The notes beneath the pieces are model-generated. The model did no database searches, was not told the DNA's origin, and saw only the letters and a program-made list of their open reading frames with translations. A program made the position numbers and the translations under genes. From the NCBI GenBank assembly GCA_016195325.1, contig JACPZX010000056.1, positions 1-42,044 on the forward strand: 42,044 bases of DNA, given 5' to 3'. Origin of the DNA: Acidobacteriota bacterium (GTDB lineage: Bacteria; Acidobacteriota; Polarisedimenticolia; JACPZX01). Positions 8,601 through 16,852 of the stretch are shown here, piece after piece (position 1 is the stretch's first letter; each line of letters starts with the position of its first letter).

Positions 8601-9437
8601 TCAGTCCGGCGTCAGCTCGAAGACCAGCTCACCCCGGACGCTCTCCGAGGTGTACTGGTACGGTAGTTGCGGGAGCGGGCTCGCCTCCGTGACGGCGCGC
8701 AGGGCGGACAGGTCGAGAGTGGCGAAGCCGCTCGTCGCGGCGACGGCGATGTCGCTGAGCGCGCCGCTTTTCGAGATCACGAACGCGACGGAGCAGCGAA
8801 GCGGCTGCGTCAATCCCGGGGTGACGGGGCGGCGCCAGCGCGATCGGATGAGGTTCACGATCGTCGCCCGGTACCAGTCGTAGGGGAACGCCTCCGAGTT
8901 GAGGGACGGGACGCCCGACGCGTCCCCTGCGGGGGCCGCGAGCCCCACCCCTTCGGCGATCGGTCCGGCGGTCGCGGGGGCGGCGGCTGACGGCTTCGCG
9001 GCGCCCCGGTCCTCGCCGTCGTCCTGGCTCCCCTTCGCCGGCTTGGTGATCTCCTCTTTCTTCGGTGGCTTCGGTTTGTCGGGCTCCACCGGGATGATCT
9101 CGCGGGACCTCTTTGGCGGCGGCGCGCTCACCTTCGGCGGCTTCGGCGCGGGGATCTCTTTCGGTTTCGCCGGGGCGCTCGCCTCCTTCGGCGGCGCATC
9201 CGGCTGCGGGCGCGCCGCGGCCTCGGGCGATCCGGTGGGGGTTCCCGTGGGCGGCGGGAGGCTCACGATCTCTCCGGACAGGATCCGCGGAGGGGGCGGG
9301 CCGGCCGGCGCGAGGTGGGGTGCGAGCACGATCACCAGAAAGATCACCACGTGCCCCGCGATCGAGTACCCCACCATCGCGGGGAGCCCGGCCGCCGGCT
9401 CGGCGCCGACGTGCACCTTCACGCGCATCGCCGTCAT
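8601..9437 (-). CDS. tolA: TolA-type energy transducer (TonB/TolA C-terminal domain)
   Basis: 278 aa. A single transmembrane helix (about 22-42) contains SIAGH, i.e. Ser25-x3-His29, matching the S-x3-H motif by which TolA and TonB helices couple to the TolQ-TolR stator. A long Pro/Lys/Glu-rich periplasmic spacer (about 45-155) is followed by a C-terminal TonB/TolA-like domain (about 180-278). By homology it could be called TonB, but its position between tolR and tolB makes TolA the better name. Its ATG overlaps the tolR stop (ATGA at 9434-9437). A second in-frame ATG at 9428 is an alternative start. Confidence 0.85.
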   Translation of the reverse strand: MTAMRVKVHVGAEPAAGLPAMVGYSIAGHVVIFLVIVLAPHLAPAGPPPPRILSGEIVSLPPPTGTPTGSPEAAARPQPDAPPKEASAPAKPKEIPAPKPPKVSAPPPKRSREIIPVEPDKPKPPKKEEITKPAKGSQDDGEDRGAAKPSAAAPATAGPIAEGVGLAAPAGDASGVPSLNSEAFPYDWYRATIVNLIRSRWRRPVTPGLTQPLRCSVAFVISKSGALSDIAVAATSGFATLDLSALRAVTEASPLPQLPYQYTSESVRGELVFELTPD

Positions 9438-9886
9438 CTCGATCGCGGGCGGGGTTTGGGGACCGGCCCGCCCGGCGGGAGGGGCTCGGTCACGAGGCCG
9501 ACGCGCTCGATCCCCGCCTGCTTGATCCGGTCCATCACGGCCATCACGTCGCCGTACGGCACCGCGCGATCGGCGCGCAGGTAAACGAACGGCTCGGCCA
9601 TCGATTTCGCCGCGCCCTGAAGCCTCTCCTGGAGCAGGTGCAGCGCGACGGGGGTCTCGTTGAGCCAGACGCGATTGGTGCGATCGACCGTCACGACGAG
9701 GCGCTCCGTCTCCGCGCCGGTGGCGCTCTTCGCCTGCGGGAGAGCGACGTCGATGCCGCGCTGCATCATCGGCGCGGTGACCATGAAGATGATCAACAGC
9801 ACGAGGATCACGTCCACGAGCGGCGTGACGTTGATCTCGGCGAGACCGCCCGAGAGCCTGCGCCCGCCTCCCCGGCTCACGTTCAT
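9434..9886 (-). CDS. tolR: Biopolymer transport protein TolR (ExbD family)
   Basis: 150 aa. One N-terminal transmembrane helix follows the family motif INVTPLVDVILVLLIIFM; Asp25 is the conserved membrane aspartate of the proton pathway. The C-terminal periplasmic domain (about 60-145) has the ExbD/TolR fold, including a YLRADRAVPYGDVM-like segment. With TolQ it forms the proton-driven motor that energises TolA. The reading frame remains open for a further 849 codons upstream, opposite recN, but only this segment has TolR character. It overlaps both neighbours by ATGA, which suggests coupled translation of tolQ-tolR-tolA. Confidence 0.95.
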   Translation of the reverse strand: MNVSRGGGRRLSGGLAEINVTPLVDVILVLLIIFMVTAPMMQRGIDVALPQAKSATGAETERLVVTVDRTNRVWLNETPVALHLLQERLQGAAKSMAEPFVYLRADRAVPYGDVMAVMDRIKQAGIERVGLVTEPLPPGGPVPKPRPRSR

Positions 9887-10572
9887 GAATAGATGGTCGC
9901 TTCCGCCCGCGTCAGGAAATCGGCGACGAAGTTGTCCATGCGCGTCCCGATCGCGCGGATGCGGTTCAGGAAATAGTTGTAGCCGATGACCGCGGGGATC
10001 GCCGCCGCAAGGCCGGCCGCGGTCGTGACGAGCGCCTCGGAGATACCCGGGGCGACGACGGCGAGGCTTGCCGATCCCATCCCGCCGATCGCGTGGAAGG
10101 CGCTCATGATCCCCCACACCGTTCCGAAGAGGCCGATGAAGGGGCACGCGGCGGCGGTCGTCGCGAGGAACGGGAGCGACCTCTCGAGCCGCGCCTGCTC
10201 CTCCGTCGCCGCGCGCACGAGGACGCGCTCGATGCTCGACATGGGATCGCGCGTGGGCCCCGCGGCCGCCGGGACCTTCGGGTTGCCCACGGCGTTGATC
10301 TGCCGGAACCCCGCGCGGTAGATGGCGGCCGCCGGGGCGTGGGGGAGCTTCTCCGCGATGTCCCGGAGATCCCCGAGGCTCGAGCCGGCGCGGAATTTCG
10401 AGACGAACGCGGCGGACTCCCGCTCGGAGCGCTGAATCACCCTGTAGCGCTCGACCATGATCGCCCACGAGACGGTCGAGAAGCCGAGCAGTACGAAGAT
10501 GATGAACTGGGCCATCGGCCCGGAGTGGAGGACGAGGCTGAGGACGTCGCCCTGGAATCCTGAGGTCGGCAT
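9883..10572 (-). CDS. tolQ: Tol-Pal motor subunit TolQ (MotA/TolQ/ExbB family)
   Basis: 229 aa with three membrane segments: one near the N-terminus (about 20-40, FIIFVLLGFSTVSWAIMVERY) and two in the C-terminal half (about 135-160, PFIGLFGTVWGIMSAF; about 172-200, SEALVTTAAGLAAAIPAVIGYNYF). These are hallmark MotA/TolQ/ExbB helices; TolQ pentamers surround TolR and form the stator. It is the first gene of the cluster, so the tol-pal operon probably begins here, transcribed divergently from recN. Confidence 0.95.
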   Translation of the reverse strand: MPTSGFQGDVLSLVLHSGPMAQFIIFVLLGFSTVSWAIMVERYRVIQRSERESAAFVSKFRAGSSLGDLRDIAEKLPHAPAAAIYRAGFRQINAVGNPKVPAAAGPTRDPMSSIERVLVRAATEEQARLERSLPFLATTAAACPFIGLFGTVWGIMSAFHAIGGMGSASLAVVAPGISEALVTTAAGLAAAIPAVIGYNYFLNRIRAIGTRMDNFVADFLTRAEATIYS

Positions 10573-10655
10573 CGTGGGTGAGGCGCTTCTCCGCGGGGCG
10601 CTCGTGGCGTCTCGGCCGACCGTGGTTCAGCGCCGCCGGCCGGCGAGGCGCGCGG

Positions 10656-10684
10656 ACCGTACCACAGCGGATCGGGTGGATCAA
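10656..10684 (-). promoter_or_regulatory. Predicted promoter of the tol-pal operon
   Basis: On the minus strand, TTGATC (10679-10684) and TACGGT (10656-10661) are separated by 17 bases, about 84 bases upstream of the tolQ ATG. The -10 match is weak, but the position in the tolQ/recN divergent gap and the optimal spacer support it. Confidence 0.4.
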
Positions 10685-10733
10685 TATGAGGATCTGCGCG
10701 GGCGTGCCGGACGTCGCCGCGCTCCCGTTGCGT

Positions 10734-10763
10734 TTGATCGGCGCCGAACGGGCAGGGTATGAT
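10734..10763 (+). promoter_or_regulatory. Predicted promoter of recN
   Basis: TTGATC (10734-10739) and TATGAT (10758-10763) are separated by 18 bases. The -10 has five of six consensus bases. The start would be near 10770, giving a leader of about 30 bases. No LexA box could be recognised, although recN is SOS-controlled in many bacteria. Confidence 0.5.
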
Positions 10764-10801
10764 GCCGGCTCCCTTGCCCGGAGGGGCTCACGCCAGGCCG
10801 C

Positions 10802-12469
10802 ATGCTCTCCTTCCTCAGAATCGAAAACCTCGCGATCATCGACACCCTCTCGGTCGACCTCGGGCCGGGGCTCAACATCCTCACCGGCGAGACGGGGGCC
10901 GGCAAGTCGATCCTCGTCGACGCCGTCGGGCTCGTCCTGGGCGAGCGGGGGAGCGCGGATCAGATACGCGCGGGCGAGGAGCGGCTCAGCGTCGAGGCGG
11001 TCTTCGAGATCGGCGGGAGGGCGCGGCTGATCGACCGGCTGGAGGCGATGGGGATCGACGCCGGGCCGGAAGGGCTCGTCCTCAAGCGCGACGTCTTCGC
11101 CGCGGGGCGCTCGCGCGCCTTCGTCAACGGGAGCCCCGTCACGCTCTCCCAGCTCAAGGAGATCGGCGATCTCCTGGCCGACCTCCACGGGCAGCACCAG
11201 CACCAGTCCCTGCTGAGGGCCGACGCCCAGGCCGACGCCCTCGATCGCTTCGGAGAGCACGCCCCCCTCCTCGAGGAGGTCGGCGCCGCGTGCCGCGCTC
11301 TCTCGGCGCTCCACGTCGAGCGCGAGCGCCTGCGAGGGCTGGAGCGCGACCGGCTGCGGCGCGAGGAGGAGCTGAGGCTCACCGTCTCGGAGATCGCGGC
11401 CGTCTCGCCGAAGCCGGGGGAGGATGCCGAGCTGCGCCGCGAGGAGGCGCTCCTCCGGAACGCCGTCGAGATCCGCCGGCTCGCGGAGGGGACCGCGGCC
11501 CTCCTCAACGAGGACGACGCCTCGGCGCTGGCCCGTCTCGGCGCCGCGCGCGAGAGGCTCTCGCGCCTCTCGGCGATCGACGAGCGGGCCGCGGAGGGGA
11601 GGCGGCTCGTGGACGAGGCGGTGGCCGCGATCCGGGAGGCGCTGCGCGAGGTGGACCCGTACCTCGGGACCGAGGACGCCGGCGACGGGCGCCTCGAGGG
11701 GCTGGCGTCGCGCCTCGCGGCGATCGAGAAGATCGCGCGGCGGTACGGGCCGACCGTCGAGGACGCCCTCGAGCGCCTCGCGTCGGCGCGCCGCGAGCTC
11801 GCCGAGCTGGGGGGCGCGGCGGATCGCCTGGCGTCCTTCGACGGCGAGATCGACGCCGCGTCGAAGGCGTACTCGGCGGCCGCGTCGCGCCTCACGCGCG
11901 GGCGTGGGGAATCGGCGAAGGCGCTCGAGAGGGCGCTGGTCAGGGAGCTGAAGGCGGTCGCCATGGAAGGGTGCCGCTTCGCCGTCGGCTTCGAGCCGCG
12001 CGGCGCCCCTTCGGAGGAAGGCGCCGAGTCGATCGAGTTCCTGATCGCGCCGAACCCCGGGGAGGCGCTGCGGCCGCTCGCGCGGATCGCGTCGGGGGGA
12101 GAGCTCTCCCGGCTGATGCTGGCGCTCCGGACGGTGTCGCTCTCGAAGGCCGACGCGCGGGCTCTCGTCTTCGACGAGGTCGACACCGGCCTCGGAGGGG
12201 GCGCGGCCGACGCCGTGGCGCAGAGGCTGAAGGGTCTCGCGCGCGGGCAGCAGATCCTCTGCGTGACGCACCTCCCCCAGGTGGCGGCGCTCGCCGACAC
12301 CCACATCCGTATCGAGAAAGTCACCGAGCGCGGGCGGACGAAGGTGGTCGCGAGGACCCTCGGAAGCGATGAGCGCGTGGAGGAGCTGGCCCGGATGATC
12401 GGCTCCCCCGAGGCGCCGACGGCCCGCCGGCACGCCGCGGCCCTCATCGAGGGAAGGAAGACGCCATGA
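10802..12469 (+). CDS. recN: DNA repair protein RecN (SMC-like ATPase)
   Basis: 555 aa. The N-terminal ATPase half has Walker A GETGAGKS at 29-36. A long Arg/Glu/Leu-rich coiled-coil region follows (about 150-370). The C-terminal half has the ABC signature SGGELSR (about 432-438) and Walker B VFDEVDTGLGGG (about 455-466). RecN helps hold and process DNA ends in double-strand break repair. The length is normal for the family. A GGAGGGG lies 15 bases upstream of the ATG, a poor spacing. The gene overlaps coaD by ATGA. Confidence 0.96.
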   Translation: MLSFLRIENLAIIDTLSVDLGPGLNILTGETGAGKSILVDAVGLVLGERGSADQIRAGEERLSVEAVFEIGGRARLIDRLEAMGIDAGPEGLVLKRDVFAAGRSRAFVNGSPVTLSQLKEIGDLLADLHGQHQHQSLLRADAQADALDRFGEHAPLLEEVGAACRALSALHVERERLRGLERDRLRREEELRLTVSEIAAVSPKPGEDAELRREEALLRNAVEIRRLAEGTAALLNEDDASALARLGAARERLSRLSAIDERAAEGRRLVDEAVAAIREALREVDPYLGTEDAGDGRLEGLASRLAAIEKIARRYGPTVEDALERLASARRELAELGGAADRLASFDGEIDAASKAYSAAASRLTRGRGESAKALERALVRELKAVAMEGCRFAVGFEPRGAPSEEGAESIEFLIAPNPGEALRPLARIASGGELSRLMLALRTVSLSKADARALVFDEVDTGLGGGAADAVAQRLKGLARGQQILCVTHLPQVAALADTHIRIEKVTERGRTKVVARTLGSDERVEELARMIGSPEAPTARRHAAALIEGRKTP

Positions 12470-13011
12470 GCCGCCGCCGCGCGGAATCCCCGATCATCGC
12501 CGTCTATCCCGGCACTTTCGATCCGATCACGAACGGCCACCTCGACATCATCGAGAGGGGGAGCCGCCTCTTCGAGCGGGTCATCGTCGCCATCCTCGAG
12601 AATTACGAGAAGTCGCCCCTCCTGACCGTCCCCGAGCGCAGGGGGCTCATCGTCGAGGCGACGGCGCGGCTGGGGAACGTCACCGTCGAGTCGTTCGACG
12701 GCCTCCTCGCCGACTACGCGCGCTCGCGCGGGGCGAGCGTGATCGTCCGGGGCCTGCGCGCGATTTCCGATTTCGAGTACGAGTTCCAGATGGGGCTCAT
12801 GAACCGGCGCCTCAACCCCGAGATGGAGACGGTCTTCATGATGCCGAGCGAGGCGTACAGCTACGTCTCGTCCCGCCTCGTCAAGGAGGTCGTCGCCCTG
12901 GGCGGGAGCGTGACGGGGCTCGTCCCCGAGGCGGTCGAGCGGATGATCGAGAGCCGCGTCGGCGCGGCGAGGAAGAGGGCGGCCTCGAAGGGCCGGGGAG
13001 GGAAGTCTTGA
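12466..13011 (+). CDS. coaD: Phosphopantetheine adenylyltransferase
   Basis: 181 aa. The nucleotidyltransferase motif YPGTFDPITNGH (14-25, with TNGH at 22-25) and the C-terminal SYVSSRLVKEV motif identify CoaD, which makes dephospho-CoA from ATP and 4'-phosphopantetheine. The core matches the family's roughly 160 aa, with a basic C-terminal extension (ARKRAASKGRGGK). It starts within the recN stop (ATGA) and its own stop overlaps the TTG start of the next gene, so recN, coaD and the aminotransferase probably form one transcript. Confidence 0.96.
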   Translation: MSRRRAESPIIAVYPGTFDPITNGHLDIIERGSRLFERVIVAILENYEKSPLLTVPERRGLIVEATARLGNVTVESFDGLLADYARSRGASVIVRGLRAISDFEYEFQMGLMNRRLNPEMETVFMMPSEAYSYVSSRLVKEVVALGGSVTGLVPEAVERMIESRVGAARKRAASKGRGGKS

Positions 13012-14180
13012 ACCTCGCAGCGAGGCTCTCAAACCTGGAGCCCTCCGCGACGATCGCGGTGAAGGCCGAGGCGGACCGCCTGAAGGAGAAGGGGATCGAC
13101 GTCATCGACTTCGGTCCCGGAGAGCCCGACTTCGACACGCCGGCGAACGTGAAGGAGGCGGCCCACAAGGCAATCGACGCGAACCTGAGCCACTACCTGC
13201 CGACGCTCGGCTACAAACCGCTGAGGGCCGCGATCGCGGCGTCGTACCGCGCCCGCTACGGGAGCGACTACGCGGAGAGCGAGATCCTCGTCGGGTGCGG
13301 GGCGAAGAGCGTCCTGTACGAGGCGATGATGGCGATTCTCTCGCGCGGCGACGAGGTGATCATCCCCGCGCCGTACTGGGTGTCGTTCCCGGAGCAGGTG
13401 CGACTGGCGGACGGCGCCCCGGTGATCCTACCGACCGTCGAGCGGGACGGATTCATCCCGAAGGCGGCGGCCGCCGACGCGCTCTGCACGGACCGGACGC
13501 GCGCGATCGTCCTCTGCTCGCCCAGCAACCCGACGGGGGCCGTGATCCCCCAGGAGGAGATCGATCGCTTCGTCGCCCTCGCGCTGAGGCGCGACCTCTA
13601 CCTGATCTTCGACGAATGCTACGAGCACTTCCTCTACGACGGGCGCCGCCACGCGACCCCCGCCCTCTCGGACAGGAGGGTGCGGGATCGGCTGCTCCTC
13701 GTCAGCTCCGTCTCGAAGTCGTACGCGATGACGGGGTGGCGCGTCGGGTACGCGCTCGGGCCGAAGGAGCTGATCTCCGCGATGGCCGCCATCCAGAGCC
13801 ACGACACGACGCACACCGCGGGGTGCGCCATGGCGGCCGCCGCGGAGGGGATCGCGGGACCTCAGGATTCGGTCGCGCGCATGCTCACGGAGTACACGGC
13901 GCGCCGGACGGCGATCGTCGACGGACTCAACGCGGTGCGCGGGATCGTCTGCCCCATGCCCGGGGGGGCCTTCTACGCCTTCCCGCGGGTGACCGGCCTC
14001 TACGGAAAGCTCGGCGTGAAGGACGATGGATCGGTCGCGACCTTTCTCCTGAAGGAGGCGAAGGTCGCGACCGTCCCGGGCGGAGCCTTCGGCGCCGAGG
14101 GGTACCTCAGGTTCTCGTATGCGCTGTCGCTCGACCGGATCCGCGAGGGAGTCGAGAGGATCCGGAGGAGCGTGGGCTGA
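13008..14180 (+). CDS. Pyridoxal-phosphate aminotransferase, class I (aspartate aminotransferase-like)
   Basis: 390 aa from a TTG start overlapping the coaD stop (TTGA), with GGGGAGGG a few bases upstream. Class I/II fold: Asn-Pro-Thr motif SPSNPTGAV (about 170-178), DECYEHFLYDG, and the PLP Schiff-base lysine Lys237 in SVSKSYAMTGWRVGY. LRFSYALS near the end supplies the arginine that binds the substrate carboxylate. The sequence is closest to the Bacillus/Thermus-type aspartate aminotransferases (I-gamma), so aspartate-oxoglutarate transamination is likely, but other acidic, aromatic or prephenate substrates cannot be excluded. Confidence 0.88.
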   Translation: MNLAARLSNLEPSATIAVKAEADRLKEKGIDVIDFGPGEPDFDTPANVKEAAHKAIDANLSHYLPTLGYKPLRAAIAASYRARYGSDYAESEILVGCGAKSVLYEAMMAILSRGDEVIIPAPYWVSFPEQVRLADGAPVILPTVERDGFIPKAAAADALCTDRTRAIVLCSPSNPTGAVIPQEEIDRFVALALRRDLYLIFDECYEHFLYDGRRHATPALSDRRVRDRLLLVSSVSKSYAMTGWRVGYALGPKELISAMAAIQSHDTTHTAGCAMAAAAEGIAGPQDSVARMLTEYTARRTAIVDGLNAVRGIVCPMPGGAFYAFPRVTGLYGKLGVKDDGSVATFLLKEAKVATVPGGAFGAEGYLRFSYALSLDRIREGVERIRRSVG

Positions 14181-14182
14181 AC

Positions 14183-15469
14183 GTGACGTCGCGGACCGTC
14201 GTGGCGCTCGTCGCCGTCGCGCTCCTCGCGCCGGCCGCGCGGGCGCACGCCTCGGGAGCGATCGTCCTCGACGAGATCCGCGGGCCGATCCAGGTCGTCG
14301 TGGCCGGTCACGTCGCGCGGGCCGTCGCCCACGCCGACGCCGAAGGGGCCGCGCTCCTGGTCTTCTCGATGGACACCCCCGGAGGGGACGTCTCCTCGAC
14401 GCGCGACATCATCCAGTCGATCCTCGCGTCGCGGACCCCCGTCGTCGTCTTCGTCGGGCCGAGCGGCGCACGCGCGGCGTCGGCGGGCTTCTACATCGCC
14501 TTCGCCGCCGACGTCGCGGCCATGGCCCCCGGCACGCAGATCGGCGCGGCCCACCCGGTGACGCCCTTCGGGCAGAACACGAAGGACGACATCATGCTGC
14601 AGAAGGTCGAGAACGACCTCGCGGCCCAGGCGCGCACGATCGCGCAGAACCGGAAGCGCAACGCCGATCTCGCCGAGAAGATCGTCCGCGACAGCGTCTC
14701 GGTGACCGAGACCGAGGCGCTCGACCAGCACCTCATCGACTACGTCGCCCACGATCTCGAGGCCCTGCTGGCCGAGCTCGACGGGAAGACGATCCGCCGG
14801 TTCGACGGGGTGGAGATCGTCGCCCGTACGGCCGGGGTCCCCCGCGAGCCGTTCGAGATGACGCGGCGCGAGCGGCTGCTCGGGGCCATCGCCGATCCCA
14901 ACGTGGCGATCGTCCTCCTCGTCGTCGGCCTGCTGGGGCTCTACGTCGAGTTCACCCACCCCGGGGTCATCGCGCCGGGCGTCATCGGGGGCGTCTCGCT
15001 CTTCCTCTTCGCGCTGGCGACCCAGATCCTCCCGCTGAACCTCCTCGGGCTGATCCTGATCGGCGCCGGCATCGGGCTGTTCGTCGTGGAGATCAAAGTG
15101 GCATCCTTCGGCCTGCTGACCGCGGGCGGCGTCTTCGCCGTCACGCTGGGATTCCTGATCCTCTTCGACGGGCCGATACCCGAGATGCGGGTTCAGAGAG
15201 CGGTGGTTCTCCCGATCGCCCTCACGCTCGCGGGGATCATGGCGTTCCTGACCTACCGCGCGGTCGCCTCGCGCCGGTGGAAGGTGACGACGGGCCCCGA
15301 CGGGCTGGTCGGCGAGATCGGCACCGCGCTCACCGAGGTGGGAGCCGGCGGTCGCGTCTTCGTGCACGGTGAGTACTGGAGCGCGCGCGCGGCGGAGCCC
15401 ATCCCGGCCGGAACGAAGGTGCGCGTCCGGAGTCTGACGGACATGGTGGTGGAGGTCGAGCGGGCCTGA
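14183..15469 (+). CDS. NfeD-family membrane-bound serine protease (ClpP-like domain plus NfeD domain)
   Basis: 428 aa from a GTG two bases after the previous stop, with GGAGGAG 12 bases upstream. A signal peptide (about 1-24) is followed by a ClpP/crotonase-like protease domain (about 28-220) with the catalytic serine Ser100 in GARAASAGFYIA. A general-base lysine is expected about 40-60 residues later; several lysines are present. Then come four or so membrane helices (about 238-350) and a C-terminal NfeD OB-fold (about 370-428). The long-form NfeD protease cleaves stomatin-like proteins in archaeal examples. The next gene is a slipin, the classical NfeD partner, which supports a joint membrane quality-control role. 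The frame is open far upstream, but that is antisense-like shadow of the aminotransferase gene. Confidence 0.88.
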   Translation: MTSRTVVALVAVALLAPAARAHASGAIVLDEIRGPIQVVVAGHVARAVAHADAEGAALLVFSMDTPGGDVSSTRDIIQSILASRTPVVVFVGPSGARAASAGFYIAFAADVAAMAPGTQIGAAHPVTPFGQNTKDDIMLQKVENDLAAQARTIAQNRKRNADLAEKIVRDSVSVTETEALDQHLIDYVAHDLEALLAELDGKTIRRFDGVEIVARTAGVPREPFEMTRRERLLGAIADPNVAIVLLVVGLLGLYVEFTHPGVIAPGVIGGVSLFLFALATQILPLNLLGLILIGAGIGLFVVEIKVASFGLLTAGGVFAVTLGFLILFDGPIPEMRVQRAVVLPIALTLAGIMAFLTYRAVASRRWKVTTGPDGLVGEIGTALTEVGAGGRVFVHGEYWSARAAEPIPAGTKVRVRSLTDMVVEVERA

Positions 15470-15499
15470 CGCCGCGCGACTCTTTCCTGGAGGTCGTCG

Positions 15500-16258
15500 A
15501 TGCAACTGCTGCTCGTCCCGGTCATCCTGTTCGTCTTCTGGATTCTCAACTGCATCAAGATCTTCAACGAGTACGAGCGCGGCGTCATCTTCCGGCTCGG
15601 CCGGCTCGTTCCCAAGCCGCGGGGCCCCGGCCTCGCGCTGATCCTCTGGCCGATCGATCGCGTCATGAGAGTGAGCCTCCGCACGATCGTCCTCGACGTG
15701 CCGCCACAGGACATCATCACCCGCGACAACGTCTCGGTGAAGGTGAACGCGGTCGTCTACTTCCGCGTCATGGATCCGAACCGCGCCATCGTCGAGGTGG
15801 AGAACTTCCACTACGCCACGTCGCAGATCTCGCAGACGACGCTGCGGTCCGTCCTCGGGCAGGTGAACCTCGACGACCTCCTGTCCCAGCGCGAGAAGCT
15901 CAACGCCGACCTCCAGTCGATCCTCGACCGGCACACGGACCCCTGGGGGATCAAGGTCTCGATGGTCGAGGTGAAGCACGTCGATCTCCCGCCCGACATG
16001 CAGCGCGCGATGGCGAAGCAGGCCGAGGCGGAGCGCGAGAAGCGGGCGAAGATCATCCACGCCGAGGGCGAGGCGCAGGCTTCGGCGAAGCTCGGCGAGG
16101 CGGCGGCGGTGATCTCACAGAATCCCGTGACGATCCAGCTCCGCTACCTGCAGACCCTCACCGAGATCGCCGCGGAAAAGAACTCGACGATCATCTTCCC
16201 CGTCCCGGTCGACTTCCTGAAGGCCTTCATCGCGCCGGGCGGAAAGGCCCTTCCGTAG
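15500..16258 (+). CDS. Slipin (stomatin-like SPFH/band 7 protein)
   Basis: 252 aa. An N-terminal membrane segment (about 2-18) is followed by the SPFH/band 7 domain (about 22-195) with the family runs [15 protein letters not shown] and [12 protein letters not shown] helical Ala/Glu/Lys-rich region (about 165-205, [21 protein letters not shown]) leads to a hydrophobic tail. Slipins form oligomeric membrane microdomain scaffolds. The gene follows nfeD directly and has a good Shine-Dalgarno GGAGG, so the two are probably expressed as a functional pair. Confidence 0.92.
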   Translation: MQLLLVPVILFVFWILNCIKIFNEYERGVIFRLGRLVPKPRGPGLALILWPIDRVMRVSLRTIVLDVPPQDIITRDNVSVKVNAVVYFRVMDPNRAIVEVENFHYATSQISQTTLRSVLGQVNLDDLLSQREKLNADLQSILDRHTDPWGIKVSMVEVKHVDLPPDMQRAMAKQAEAEREKRAKIIHAEGEAQASAKLGEAAAVISQNPVTIQLRYLQTLTEIAAEKNSTIIFPVPVDFLKAFIAPGGKALP

Positions 16259-16260
16259 AG

Positions 16261-16851
16261 ATGGCCGAGGAGAGCCGCTCGCAGATCCGGGAGTTCGAGC
16301 TCCAGACGCGGCACCTCGCCGCGATCGTGGTGCTGATGGCGCTCCTGTGCATCTCGTCGTTCCTTCTCGGGCGGTGGGTCGAGAGGCAGGCGACCCGCGC
16401 CACCGAGATCGGGTCGCCGAGAACGGGGGAGTCGGGGACCGTCCCGGTCGAGGACGTGAACCGCGAGCTGACGTATTTCCGGACGCTCGAGGAGGATCAC
16501 GCGGCCCCGAAGATCGAGGCGGCTGCGCCCCCCGAGAAGCAGCTCCCCGTGCGCGTCGAATCGAAGCGGGATCCCGCGGCCGCCTCCGCGGAGGCGCCGG
16601 CGGCCGGCCCACCGGCGACCCATGCCGGTCTCCTGATCCAGGTGATGGCGACGAAGGACCCGCGCGCGGCCGAGGCGCTCAGGGTTCGCCTCGCGGCGAA
16701 GGGATACCCGGTCTCCATCACCGCGGGGGACGCGCCCGCCGAGGCCGGAATGCGGAAGGTCAAGGTCGGCCCGTACGCCGGGCGGGCCGAGGCGGAGAGG
16801 ATCGCGCGCCGCCTGCAGTCCGAGGAAAGGCTTCGGACCTGGATCCCCTGA
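16261..16851 (+). CDS. SPOR-domain membrane protein
   Basis: 196 aa. A short cytoplasmic N-terminus, one transmembrane helix (about 18-38, HLAAIVVLMALLCISSFLLGRWV), a low-complexity Pro/Ala/Glu linker (about 45-115) and a C-terminal SPOR domain (about 118-194, GLLIQVMA start; MRKVKVGPYAGRAEAERIARRL end). SPOR domains bind denuded peptidoglycan glycans at septa, so a division- or wall-linked role is likely. It starts two bases after the slipin stop and ends one base before the GTG of lnt, suggesting co-transcription with both. Confidence 0.88.
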   Translation: MAEESRSQIREFELQTRHLAAIVVLMALLCISSFLLGRWVERQATRATEIGSPRTGESGTVPVEDVNRELTYFRTLEEDHAAPKIEAAAPPEKQLPVRVESKRDPAAASAEAPAAGPPATHAGLLIQVMATKDPRAAEALRVRLAAKGYPVSITAGDAPAEAGMRKVKVGPYAGRAEAERIARRLQSEERLRTWIP

Positions 16852-16852
16852 C

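Noticed and set aside
9887-12433. Very long minus-strand open frame opposite recN
   Set aside because: Only its last 150 codons encode a real protein (TolR). The rest is antisense to recN and tolQ with Arg/Leu/Pro-rich composition typical of GC-rich shadow frames.
10960-13032. 690-codon minus-strand open frame opposite recN and coaD
   Set aside because: Ser/Arg/Ala-rich antisense artefact with no motif; recN and coaD on the plus strand are certain.
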